Shown here: positions 35,419-47,597 of the stretch, piece by piece
How the letters are laid out: each line of letters opens with the position of its first letter
Numbering within the stretch: the first letter of the stretch is position 1
Assembly (NCBI RefSeq): GCF_001411555.2
Contig: NC_049904.1
Span: 34,533,534 to 34,597,533 of the forward strand
Reading direction: 5' to 3'
Source of the DNA: Juglans regia
Taxonomy: Eukaryota; Streptophyta; Magnoliopsida; Fagales; Juglandaceae
Length of the DNA stretch: 64,000 nt
Translations under genes and position numbers: made by a program
The notes under the pieces: model-generated
The model's database searches: none
The model's input: the letters and a program-made list of their open reading frames with translations, nothing else
Told to the model about the DNA's origin: nothing

Positions 35419-38400
35419 TCAACCAGTTGACGACGTTTTGGCTGCAAGTTGTACAAGTGCTCTCCTGTGGTAAGTAGTACGGAGCTTCTTGTATTTCTGG
35501 ACGAAGGCCCCAAATTCTATCTCCCTATCTAAGAACTGACTGTGCAGGTTTTCAGATTCCTCCTCAGTCTTGTTCATTGCATCTGAAACAATAGGCACAT
35601 AATTAGGAAAACATATCTCTATTACAGGTATTTCTTGCTTGTCCCAAAAAAAAAATACATGCATTTCACAAATAAACTCGAGCTTCAGCCATGAGCAAGG
35701 GATAACTAACAATGCCCCATTCACGACTAACCTCAAGTTTTTACTATGATTGAATACCTTGAAGCCTTTGTAGAAGGGAGGCAGGAGAATAGAATTTCAA
35801 ACTTTCTTCCTTCTGTCTCTCGAGCTCATTCAGTTTCTCCTGAGCGGCAGCCAACTCTGTTGTCCTAATTATTCTGCACTGTAACATAAAATGAAGAAGA
35901 GAAGGTTCCTCAACCCATTCCCTATTGTTAAACAATACAATGAAGGATGAGAACATATACTCACCTGGTTTCTAAGCTCCACCATCCGTGGTTCCTTCTC
36001 CAGGTTATCCCCTGATGTATAAAAGATGGTGAGATTTAGGATCTCTCTCCCTAAAAGGTGTATAAATCAGGTGAGGGAAAAGGAAAAGCACTCACTGGCA
36101 AGCTGTAGAGTTTCTTTGCGAAGTTCTTCTCTTAGCTGATGGGCCATAAAAGCAGGTGAGATGAAAAGATTAGAAAGAGATGATGAGCTAAAACATCGGA
36201 AACAAAAGAGCCACGAAATTAGTCCACAAATGCACAAGAACATCCAATAAGAAAAGACAGGAACAACCCATTCTAAATATAAGAAATGATATTTGCAGTC
36301 CTAGAGTGTGTAAGCCTTGTGCACTCCTTTTGAAAAAAGTGGATAACTATAGAATCCACATGAAAAACTAATTTTTTAATAGTGGACCCCACTTTTTTTC
36401 AAAGAGAGTGGACGGGGCTTGCACACCCTAGGACTGTATCTAGCATTACTCTTATAATATTGCATAAATTGAGCTTCTTGATCTTTTTTCTTATGTCATG
36501 CATGTATGCAATCAGACACTTGATTTGCAGTGTATGGCTATGCTTTGCTTTAATACTTTGGCCGGATTGGTATTCCTGAGAATATTTTGACATATTACTT
36601 TTTTTTTATAATTGTAAGTATAATATTTTGACATATTACACCATATATAAATACTTCAATTGTTTCAGCCATGAGTTCCTCCGCACACACTTGATTAATA
36701 TGTTGCTTTGTCACATTCTTGTATCATAATGTGTAACTTAAACCTAAAGATCAGTTTCATTTGACGTGGCCCAACCAGATTGAAGAAAAACCAAAGGTTA
36801 TACCAGCAAACAAAAGTCCCAAAATTTGACAAAGGGACTGCCACCCCAAAAAATCATACTGGTGTTAGTGTCGGAAATATCTCTATATGGGTTTGGTGCG
36901 ATGGAATTTTTAGAAATGACATAAAAAAAAAAGCCATCCCATGAGCATGCATGACCCCACTACCTGTATAAAGAGTATATCTCTGCTCATGCACACTGGT
37001 GTGTTTCATCAAAGCGAAAACCAGTGGTATGGGCAAGCCAATTATCTGGATAAGCTCCTGATCTTTACACGGTTTAGGGGGAATGTGCAAAGGACTAACA
37101 GTTCTCATTAATCCCCGCAGGAACACATTTCTTTTAATAGCCATGGTAAATTATTGCAGTTCCAAATACTTAACTAGAAGCTTTCAGCTGCAAACTAGAG
37201 TACGTAACATGCGGAAATTCTAAATCTGAGAGGATTTGTGAGATATGAGAGAACTACATATAAGAACATTTGTACAATTAACGAGCATAGCCCACAACTT
37301 ACATTGTTTTGAATTTTCACTTGATCTAGTGAAAGTAAAAATTGATGGTACGCATCCTTGTCCGATAAAAGCTTCCGCAACTCATCAACACTAAAAACAT
37401 TTATCAAGAAAATAAGGAAAGAACAGAAACTATAGAAGTGGAGTTATAAATCTAAGAATAAAACTTTTTGATTAGTCAATTGATTTAACCATCTTTATGT
37501 GCTCTACTGAAGTGACTAAGAGAAATATGCATCAAATAAATGTACTTCAAGTTCTCGGGACTTTGTCCCAGACACCTGGTGCCAAAAATTAAATTAATGT
37601 ACTTCAAACACATATTGACATACTTAATTCAGTTTTTCAGTAAAAACGATTAACCGAAAAAAAAAACTAGCAAAAATCTTATTATTTAGCCAAAAGATAA
37701 TTCACACTTAGAAATAATGCATTGGACTACAACCTTGAAAAAACACATGCATTATGCAGATAAAACTTAATGGGCAACGACAAAATACAAGAAGCAGAAA
37801 CCTTTTGGCATATGGTTTTAGCTTCCTACACCATATATGTAATTGAAATTTGGATGAATTGACATTGCAATACTTGATGAGCCAAAGGTGCATCCTTACA
37901 AGATTCCTTTTATTCAATAAAGAAGTATATACTAATTGAAGTAAAAAGTATAAAGAACTGTGTCCTTAGTATAGTCCAAAAGCCACCATATTTCTTTTTT
38001 TTTTTATAAGTAAAAATATTATATATATATATATATATATATCAAAAGGAGTAACCAAGTACACTGATGTATACAAGAGTACACCTTGCCTATAATAGAA
38101 AACCCCTAATCAAAAGCCACCATATTTCAAATAGTAAAAGTATTTTCAACGAAATTGGTATATAACATAACATAGAACATATGAAAAATATAGTAGCTTA
38201 AAGTACCAGGAACATGCCTTTTATCCTTCACAACAGCAATAATGCCCGCAGCTTCAGCAGGTGACACATGTGATGGCGATTGTGGCCTGTCAGTAGGCCT
38301 ATGTGAACTGAAGCTTCCAGAGGAGGTGCTACCTGGTGTACCTGGACGAGAAGAACTCAGGGAGCTAACTACGGACGGAGGATACCAGGACTGAGAAGAA

Positions 38401-39435
38401 CCATCCTGTGGACGCGACTGGGACTGCTGATCCTGAGATCCCCTGCAGGAATAGACAGTTTGACCTCTAAATAAATAAGATACAACTAAAGAAACAAGCT
38501 TTATTCTAATTAAATGGAAGCAAGGCAATATACATTTCCAGATCAAGAGGAAAACTGCCAATGGCGCATGATTTGTGTTCTTATCTGCAAGATGTCCGGA
38601 TTAAGCATATATAACAAGCAAAAAATTCTACCCACCCCCCTTAATCAATATTCCCTTAAGTGGCAACTAATGATTGGATGATAATGAATGTAAATAATTT
38701 TCTACTCATAAAATGCCACATTAGAGGAGTTAGAAAGATGATGGCAAAAAGGATGGTGTATAGCACTTCTCATAACAAGCAGGAAGCCCCATCATTAACA
38801 CAACATCGTCTTCTTCTAGAACTACATCACTCTTGACTTTTTAAAATTTCAGCTCTTTTTGGATACCCATTTTGAGGCAAGACAACAAGAAGATGCCTGA
38901 CATTACAGTGTATTAACAACGCCAAAAGAAAGACTCTTATTTAATCTAGTTTTACAAGAATGGAACCAAAAAGAGAGAAAAAAAAAATAACAAACAAACT
39001 CTTTAACATGTCAAAAAATATCCATACCCTCCACAACATATAACCATAATCAGGACATATGAACCCTGAAGACCCGTAACGACATAATCAAATGCTAATC
39101 ATTCGATCTAGGTTCGCCAATAACATTAGATTGAAACCCAGAAACGATCTGCAAACATTGGCATTCAAAATTGAGTAAAAATATAACAGTTCAGTTTGTA
39201 AGAAACCTGAAAAATAAACCCCAAACTTTAAGCTTCAGAGCAACGAAGTTAAACGAAAGAGGGGGCAGAAACTTAATCAAACGAAGCGAAATAAATGAAT
39301 CTATCAATTATTCGAAAAAAAACCCTAATCTAAGTGAAACTAAAACAATAAAAATAAAAGGAAGAGAGGTAAAAATCAAAATAAAAAAACAAATAGCAAA
39401 ACAAAGGAGAGAAGCCAATACCAAAACTTGAACAT
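35419..39435 (-). CDS. VPS37: VPS37 subunit of ESCRT-I, 7 exons
   Basis: Exons in transcript order: 39435-39422 (14 bp), 38442-38218, 37390-37303, 36135-36096, 36011-35965, 35878-35758, 35582-35419. They join in phase into 232 residues, similar to Arabidopsis VPS37-1 and -2. The N-terminus is MFKFWGSQDQQ, then an S/P/Q-rich linker (SSRPGTPGSTSS). From about residue 65 lies the Mod_r domain: SPAEAAGIIAVVKDK, DELRKLLSDKDAYHQFLLSL, a Q/E/R-rich coiled coil, and DREIEFGAFVQKYKKLRTTY near the end. VPS37 joins VPS23 and VPS28 in ESCRT-I, which sorts ubiquitinated membrane cargo into multivesicular bodies. Exon 2 must end before GC rather than GT to keep frame, so intron 2 appears to be GC-AG. Introns carry a MITE and a LINE tail. 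Confidence 0.92.
36282..36453. mobile_element. MITE copy B in VPS37 intron 3
   Basis: Starts AGAAATGATATTTGCAGTCC and ends GGACTGTATCTAGCATTACT. It is copy A (29952-30124) in reverse orientation, with similar inner arms around a poly(A/T) centre. Confidence 0.75.
37985..38105 (-). mobile_element. LINE 3' tail in VPS37 intron 2
   Basis: On the minus strand it carries TGTATACATCAGTGTACTTGG and an ATAAG/TTACTTAT end followed by a T/A run, matching the LINE tail words at 28770-28862. An (AT)n tract has grown inside it (38019-38042). Confidence 0.5.
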
Positions 39436-40881
39436 AGCGAGGAGAGGCTTCGATCGCCGAATAAATGTAGATGTCGAAAATAAATAAAAAATCCGAACGA
39501 TTTTCTATTTTCTGTTAAAGTGAGATTTCTGGGTTTCGCAACGCGGTGTCCGTAGTTTAAACGAAGGAAAATAGATATCGGGTCGGGGAGCGTGTATGGT
39601 TTTAACGGGTTCAGAGGAAGGAACAAAACTGAAGAAATTGGGGATGGTTTTGGTCCTTGGAAGCTTCTTGACCATCTACCCCTCTTTAATTGATTTTTTT
39701 TTTTTTTTTTATGGTTGCTGGATTTGTGAACTGTGCTGCCTACGCATTTACTTGGGATGTTTAGGCTAAATTTTTCTTCTTGTACCGGTTTCATTACGTA
39801 ATTATATACTTTGTTAATATCTACTAGCTTTATTTTTGAGTATCGATATATACCCAACATATTATACAATATATTATATAACAATATTATAAAATAAGGA
39901 AATTTTTATAAAATTATGTTATTTTTATAAGATATTTTATAAAAATACCTCTCATTTAAAATATTATTATACAATATGTTGTATAAAATATTATTTGTAA
40001 ATCATTTTTCTTATTTACAGGAATCCAATGTACTATTAATACATTTGTATACTGGTGAACCCCCAACCAGCCATAAAAGAATTTTGTATATTAGTGAAAC
40101 TTCAATTGTGAATATTTAACTTATAATCTGAATTTTTCTCTGTATATATCAATCACAGCTGAAATTTCGTTTTCATAAATTAATGGAATCTATTTTCTAT
40201 AAAAAAAATATAAATATATGATAATGTATTTTTGTTATTTTTTATATAGTATTAAAAAATACAACAAAAATGTACTGTTAATGCATTTAATTGGTGACGC
40301 CCATCGGTCCCTTTAACATTTTTCTTATTTTTATATGGCTTGGTTTTTGGTATTTTTTTAGCCCCCTAAACTTTTACAATAATAAGTATTCCTCGTAATA
40401 AATAAAATTGAGCTGCAGTCTTTTTTTTTTTTTTTTTTGAAAAAAAAAATAGAAGAAGTTTTTTCTTCATATCATTTAAATATTATATTTTTTAATATTT
40501 TTTATTCATTTCAAGTATTTTCTCTAACTATCAATAATATCCTCATATCTTTTGATATTTACAATATCTCCCCATGTACAATGTCATATAATTATGTTAT
40601 ATTTTAAATTAATCTAAATTTATAAACTAAATCGAAATAGAAATTAATTCAAAAAAAAAAAAGAGATTATTTTTTCTGATCATTTCAAACCTTGATGAGC
40701 AACATATAGAACACGAGATTCGTTTTTACAAAATGAAATAGATAGTATCAGAAAACTCAAAGTCATCCAAGACCTAAATCATTCTATACTTGGTATGTTG
40801 GTCAATCCGACATTTTAACAAGCATCTCTTGTGCGGGCAACAATGCCAATAAGGCACCCAATGGATCTCATTAGTTCAGAT
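39436..40881. other. VPS37 upstream region and AT-rich intergenic DNA
   Basis: 39436-39640 should hold the VPS37 5' UTR and promoter (locally GC-richer). Then AT-rich DNA follows with an inverted ATATTATAAAATA / TATTTTATAA-like palindromic stretch at about 39885-40015 and poly(T) at 40420-40438. No gene seen. Confidence 0.45.
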
Positions 40882-41719
40882 GCATGCCAATGCCTTATGT
40901 TTATATCCAAATCATATTTTTTATAAAAGAAAAACCTTCATGGTTTTGGCATGCTGAACAATTTTCTGTTTGCCATGTTGAACACTTGTATCGTTGATTT
41001 TCTCTTGTGATGGCCAAAACTAAGCCCAAGATAAACCTCTCAAACAAGCCATTATATAACATTTATAAAAAAGCCTACGAACAACAAAACGAAAGGGTAA
41101 CGGCAAGTAACTACGCACAAAATTATTTATAAGAAAAAAATTGCACACAAACAAACCAATAGAAATGGATAAAATCCAAGTAATCTAGATTGAACTTTAT
41201 TGTGCATACCGTTGACAATAAAGTTGGGATTTTTCTGATGTCTACTGTAAAAAATATGAAACCGAGTCACTTCCTCTAAAACCATTATCATATCTTTGAA
41301 GCATGCCAATGCCTTATGTTTATATCCAAATCATATTTTTTATAAAAGAAAAACCTTCATGGTTTTGGCATGCTGAACAATTTTCTGTTTGCCATGTTGA
41401 ACACTTGTATCATTGATTTTCTCTTGTGATGGCCAAAACTAAGCCCAAGATAAACCTCTCAAACAAGCCATTATATAACATTTATAAAAAAGCCTACGAA
41501 CAACAAAACGAAAGGGTAACGGCAAGTAACTACGCACAAAATTATTTATAAGAAAAAAATTGCACACAAACAAACCAATAGAAATGGATAAAATCCAAGT
41601 AATCTAGATTGAACTTTATTGTGCATACCGTTGACAATAAAGTTGGGATTTTTCTGATGTCTACTGTAAAAAATATGAAACCGAGTCACTTCCTCTAAAA
41701 CCATTATCATATCTTTGAA
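40882..41719. repeat. Tandem duplication, two 419-bp units
   Basis: Unit 1 is 40882-41300 and unit 2 is 41301-41719. Compared line by line, they differ at one site I can see (TATCGTTGAT versus TATCATTGAT). Unit content is non-coding and unrecognised. Confidence 0.9.
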
Positions 41720-42290
41720 GCAGGAGGTCTATCTTTCAAATTCGAGCAAATAAATAGCCTTTTTACTTAATTAATTTCTCTCACAGGCTTTCAAACACCC
41801 AAAACTATTAAGACCATTTTACTAGTTCTATAAAACCTACTCACCAACACATAAACTAACTCTAGATTCTGATAACTCTCTTGGGAGCTGAATAAAAACT
41901 CAACAAAACCCAGAAAAGGACAAAAAAATGGATAGTAACAGAGTAAAAAATTTATAATTTTCATCTCAGTCATGAGAGTAGAGCTTGAAGACAATGGATG
42001 ATTGGTGATGGAGTTGACGAGCGAAGTCGAGGAAGATGGAAGGCTCTAATTCTGTCTTTGGCACCAAACAAAGAGAAAGCATGGGAACGAGTGAGGTCCG
42101 AATGTAAATAGAGAGAGTTAAAGAAATGAGAAACTCAGTAGGAAGAGGAGTAAGAAATTAATTAAAAATATCTACATTGATTAATAGACTTCTCTACATT
42201 TAGCAGTTTCTTATAACTCAATGTAAAATTATCTTTAAAATAGAAGATCCGATGGAGGGTTTTGAGAACATTTCTTTATATTTTTAGAGA

Positions 42291-42452
42291 GAGAAATGAT
42301 TTATACAAATCCCAAATAGACAAGTCTCATACAAGCCTTTGTAAAAAAATAGACCTCACCTTAAAAAAGTATAAAAAAAATTATTATTTATTAATAAGAC
42401 CAATTATTTTATAAAAAATTTGTATGAAACTTGTTTATTTAGAGAGAAATGT
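42291..42452. mobile_element. MITE-like inverted-repeat element (copy D)
   Basis: Arms GACAAGTCTCATACAAGCC and TTTGTATGAAACTTGTTT are imperfect inverted repeats, with GAGAGAAATG at both ends. It shares the TTTATTA(A/G)TAA centre and arm words with 16624-16750. Confidence 0.6.
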
Positions 42453-42786
42453 TCTATACAACCTCCGTTGGAGTGCTCTTAGATTTGAACCTATAGTACT
42501 TTATATATATGATTGAAACCTAAATTGCATTATTGGTTTAATTTAATGACAATTCGTGCTGGTAGGTACGCCAACTATGCATGTTGCTATCTAGTTTGAA
42601 TGTGATAGCATTATTAATTTATAATATGTAAATTTTCTGAATTACAGCCAATTAGTTTTTATTAATATTAGTATGTCGGCCCGAGACATATATACATTAT
42701 ATATATATAATTGAAAAATATATAATGGTCTAGTCCGTGGAAATTCTTTTCCATTAATTTTCCATTTCTGTTCAGAATTTCAAGGA

Positions 42787-42822
<36 letters not shown>

Positions 42823-43098
42823 GAAAGAGGGTGCATAGCTTAATTAATTTGTGGATTAAAAAAATGATCCAAATTAAAATTATTTATGATATATACGTGA
42901 GTATAGTACCGTACTCTGCACTGACTCCAAAATAAGCATACTATAAATAGAGAAGTAGTACGTATATGTCCCAGCTAGCTTGGGTTAGCTAGGATGATGA
43001 TGATGATGCAGCTAGCTAGCGCCTGATAACTTTTTGGAGATCAACCACATGTCCCCCAGCTAGCTAATTACGTTAGTTGCAGTCTCGTTAAGACATTA

Positions 43099-43220
43099 TA
43101 TATATAAAAAAGAAAAAAAAATATTTATTTATAATTGATTATTTTTTGTGAAAATATTATTTTTTATTAAAATTTTTATCACAAATAATCAATTACAAAT
43201 ATATATAAATTTTTTCTTAT
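43099..43220. mobile_element. Foldback/MITE-like palindrome
   Basis: TATAAAAAAGAAAAAAAAAT...TAATTGATTATTTTTTGTG is mirrored by CACAAATAATCAATTA...AAATTTTTTCTTATA. Arms of about 50 bp, AT-rich, no coding. Confidence 0.6.
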
Positions 43221-44166
43221 AGTGAGATCAGATGACGGAACACTCCGCAAAAACATGCAGCCTCCACTCCATGCATCGACTCAGCGATTTATATATGTTA
43301 GCTATGTTACGTAGGCTGCTTTGGTTTTTGGGTTAGAGTTGAAATTTGAAAAGAGTCTTTTTGCATTATTATATATATGTTTTTATCGGAGGATATATTA
43401 TATTATAACCTCCATTCAAATTTTATCCATGACAACAATTATATATAATCTAGATCATCCTCAACTTCATGAAAGTCTGCATGCCATGTGGCAGAAATAC
43501 ATGATGCATGCCATGTGGAATACTGAAGATTATGATTGAATGACTCATAAAGCCAACCTCGTCTATTTTTACTTAGAAAAATACGCAGAAAGAGATCGTG
43601 TTATGATAAGTCACACATGTTGCCAGCCTTGATTCCTACATAAAGGTGTTGCATGGAGCCTTTAATTAATTATTAATTAGGGTGCATTTTGTGGAACCAA
43701 CATTAAATAATATATATATATATATCCACAGCTAATCAATTATATTCTTAATAATTGTTTTTTTACCAATTCAACAAATTTCAAATATATATAGTACTAC
43801 TGAATTAAAAAGGAAATATTTATATATATATATTCATACATATTAAGTGATCATTGAAATTATATATCATGTGTTATATCCCACAAGCTGGAAATATTGA
43901 TTTTTCTTAATTCAGATCTGCTAATGTCTATAGGTAGAATAAAAGCTAATTTGGGCTCTCACAATACGCGCGCATCCTAATTCTCGTGTCATGTCTCAAA
44001 TTAAAGTACTACTTTTTCATGCGTATTGATGATGATGATCTCTCGATCACTTTGAGAATTCTCAAATTATTCCGTATATCAGAAGTACTCTTAAGTCTCT
44101 TAATTACAAAGAGTTAATTAATAATTAGTACGTACCAATAATATGATGGCTTTATTTAAGTTCCAA

Positions 44167-44205
<39 letters not shown>

Positions 44206-45410
44206 CACCTAATGGCTCATGGCGCGCGACACCCAGCTGCTAGCTTCGTAATTAATTTGCATGCTGGCAGTCTCGGCGCTTAATTAATGAACACATTTTC
44301 TTTAAAAAAAAATAAAAATAAAAAATAGCTTGGACTGTAAGAAAAATAAAAGAAATAGCTTGGAAGAAAGTGCATGAGCTTGCTTGGATGAATCAAAAGG
44401 CATGCCGATTAATCTTATTAATTAATGCTAAATATATATATATATATATATATAGAGTAGACGTTACAATTTAAATAACAAATAAGGGGGGAAATAGAAA
44501 AGCCTACACAGCAGCTGTCATGTCACTTATTATCTTTTCTCACTAATTATTACTAAAATAAGCTTTTTGATATTTCATTTTTTAGAGAGCCTTCCTTAAA
44601 ATCAAATTAGGAAAAACAAAATCTCATTGCCAATTCTAGAGTTTTTTTTTTTTAATTATGTTCCATTAGTACATACATAAAAATAATATTAAAAAATTAT
44701 ACTCTAACAATATTTAATTTAATTTTAATCTCTTATCATCCTATCACAGTTGTATAATCAAATGAGAACTAATAATTTGAAAGTCATCTTACAAATGTGA
44801 TAGTAATTTAGAGGAAGTAAAATGTAATAATCCATGCAATAAGTTGGTAAGTGGATCGTGAATCTTTTTGTGAAGTTCCAAATAACATCACGATCAATTT
44901 TCATTGAAATACCGGATGCCATTATAACACAGAAGAAGATGGAGCCGGCAGCATGCATTTCATAGTTTTATATATTAGTTCGAAGTGTTGTATATATGTT
45001 TATTAGTGCTCACAATATTAATAAAAGGCAGTCTAATAGCTGATCATGACTCATTCTTTAACATAAAAACTAATCTCCTTTGACATGACATCCTACCTAA
45101 AATCATTTATATATATATATATATATATAAAGCACTGCTTAATGCGTGTTAAGGACAGCCCTTCAATCATTTGCCCGTCGGTATGATCTTTAGGTTTTAA
45201 AAGCTTGCTCTGAAGTGCTTATAATATAATGCATTGAAGTTATAAACATGGTTATACTTTTTTTTTTTATCCCCTTCTTCTTCTTCTTAGCTGCTTCTTC
45301 AGAATTTAGAGTGTTACCAATGAATTAATTTTGCTCAAGAAAAATCATGCAAAAGCAAACCTATTATTAGAGGAAGCCGAGCATTCGTGATTGAAAAAGG
45401 CCGATAGATA

Positions 45411-45543
45411 TACAATATTTTTTTTATAATTTTTTAAATAATTATATTTTAAATGAGAAATATTTTTATAAAATAATTTATAAAAAGAATATTATTTTAC
45501 ATAAATATATCTATTTTAAAATATAATTATATAAAAAAGATAG
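45411..45543. repeat. AT-rich inverted repeat
   Basis: TTTTTTATAATTTTTTAAATAATTATATTTTAAA near the left end pairs imperfectly with TTTTAAAATATAATTATATAAAAAA on the right. Probably a decayed MITE. Confidence 0.45.
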
Positions 45544-45699
45544 TACATAAATCATTACTTTTCGTGATTAGGAGGTCATCATCACGAGCTACTTTCCACA
45601 AGCTTGGGATTAGGAGAAGAAAATATTCCCCAATTTTTGACATCATATCAGTTAATCTATAATTTAATAATTTACTAATACCAGAAAGTAAGGTGTGGG

Positions 45700-46314
45700 G
45701 TCCACGTACAAAGGGACCAATAAGATACTGCCGCGTGGAAGGTAAATAAACGTGGCAAAAAGGGAGGGGGGAGTGGATGCTTTTTGGAGTGAACAACTCT
45801 CTTGGGCCTTATGCGTAGCCAAGTGGCCGACCTCGTGCCAACATAGAGACGCAAGGAAAGATGCAAAGTAGCGTAAGAGCCAAACGCACCTATCTCTGTC
45901 TATTAATCCAACGGCTGTAGTTGGACTTCAGCCACCACATTTGCACTCAGCCGTTTGCCTGCCTAGGCGATGCCGCATTTGTTTGCGAGACTTTGGCCCT
46001 TAGTCTTGAGCGTATAGTTGTGTTCTTCAAGTCTAAGTTGTGGGTCGTTTATCTCTCTCCGACTATTTTCATCTCTGCGAGTCTGATCTCTTGATTTCTT
46101 TCTTTCTATCTACCATGATCCATTGAACCCAGAGGCCAGCAGCAAATCACATTCTCTCAGATACCCATTGTTACACATCCTAGCTCTGATAAGGGTAATA
46201 GTAATTATTCCTAACACCTCTCTCTCTCTCTCTCTCGCTGTGAATGGCTAGCATCATATAATTCCTTTCTCTTATTTCCAATATTACTGGTTTTGTTCTT
46301 TTTAACAGGACGCA
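45700..46314 (+). promoter_or_regulatory. Probable promoter and 5' UTR (with intron) of the PLATZ gene
   Basis: Upstream of the ATG are an AACGTGGC word (about 45749-45756, ABRE-like ACGTG core) and CCGCGTGG (45731-45738). A likely UTR intron runs from AAGG|GTAATA at 46195 to TTTAACAG at 46308, since the ATG at 46315 follows an acceptor closely. A (CT)n tract lies at 46218-46236. Whether these boxes act is inference. Confidence 0.4.
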
Positions 46315-47597
46315 ATGTCGGTACCTCCATGGCTAGAGCCACTGCTGACCACTTCTTTTTTCTCCGTGTGCCGGGTCCACGGAGATGCTGCAAGGAGTGA
46401 ATGCAACATGTTTTGTTTAGACTGCAATGGCGCCGATGCATTTTGCTTTTATTGTCGTTCTTCACGGCACAAGGATCATCAAGTCATTCAGGTAGCAGTA
46501 CGCGCTCTAGCGCACATTTCCATAATTTTTTGTAACTCTTCTTTATGATCTGGCTTCCTCTTTTTTGTTTTGTTTTGTTTTGTTTTTTTTTTTTGGGTTC
46601 TCCATTTTATGGCTTTCACTCTTAGTTTATCGATCATTATTTTTGGTTTTGGTTTTGTTTTGTTCGTAGATAAGGCGATCTTCATACCATGATGTGGTGA
46701 GGGTCGCAGAGATTCAGAAGTTATTGGATATAAGTGGAGTTCAGACGTATGTGATAAATAGTGCCAGAGTTATGTTTCTGAATGAGAGACCTCAGCCAAA
46801 AGCTGCGAAAGGGGTTGCCCACATATGTGAAATCTGTGGGAGGAGCCTCCTGGACCCATTTCGTTTCTGTTCACTTGGTTGTAAGGTTAGCATTGATTTT
46901 CTAAAATATTCCCATCTCTCATCTCATCACTGCATTGTTCTCATCGATCAGCAACATCATTCACAACTCATCCTATGCTTATTATACCCATCACCTATAT
47001 ATGCCTTACTACCCACTTTCACAGACCTCTCACCCTCACCATCCCTATCATACACCATTGGTGAGGATTACAAGCTACCATATTATTCATATACGTTGAC
47101 ATTAATCAACCACGCCCATTTGTATATATTGTATGTATGTACATAGCATGTGCTGCAGCCACATATATATTAATCATCGTTAGCCTATCGCCATCACCAT
47201 CGATCCACCAATTTATAAGCATCATTACAATCTCGCCATTAGTTCAGGAAAATTATTACTTTTCATTAATTAATTAATGCTACGTACCTTGGATCGAGTC
47301 TTGATATAATAATGTTTTTTTTTTTTTTCTGCTATATATATATATATATAAATGAGTTAGCTTGTGGGAATAAAGAGAAATGGGGATGCAAGCTTTAAGT
47401 TAGAGGCTATGAACGAAGAGCTAGTAATGGAAAGAAGGGAAGGGATGATGATACAAAGGAGACCAATGTCATCAAGAGAAGAAGAAGAATTGCGTGGAGG
47501 AGCACAACAAGACATTTACCCGTCCACGCCTCCTCCACCTCCTTCTACTGCAAGGAGAAGAAAAGGCATTCCTCACAGGGCTCCCTTTGGATCCTAA
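46315..47597 (+). CDS. PLATZ-family zinc-binding transcription factor, 3 exons
   Basis: Exons 46315-46491, 46670-46885 and 47361-47597, GT-AG and in phase, give 209 residues, a normal size for PLATZ. Visible motifs: PPWLEPLL at the N-terminus; first zinc site [19 protein letters not shown] followed by FCFYC and [20 protein letters not shown]; then [20 protein letters not shown]; second zinc site [21 protein letters not shown]. The C-terminus is E/R-rich and P-rich ([21 protein letters not shown]). PLATZ proteins are plant-specific and bind A/T-rich DNA in the nucleus, often as repressors or Pol III cofactors. The ATG lies seven bases after an apparent acceptor, so a leader intron is likely. 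Confidence 0.95.

Larger units (their letters stand above)
41720..45990. other. Long AT-rich intergenic region
   Basis: No gene found. It contains MITE-like inverted repeats at 42291-42452, 43099-43220 and 45411-45543, and long (AT)n tracts at 42788-42820, 43711-43725, 44172-44201, 44436-44453 and 45109-45129. The last 300 bases before 46000 are less AT-rich and are probably the PLATZ gene promoter. Confidence 0.5.

Noticed and set aside
39330..39884. 184-codon minus-strand ORF
   Set aside because: Overlaps the VPS37 first exon and promoter in another frame; composition is low-complexity (F, Y, S, K).
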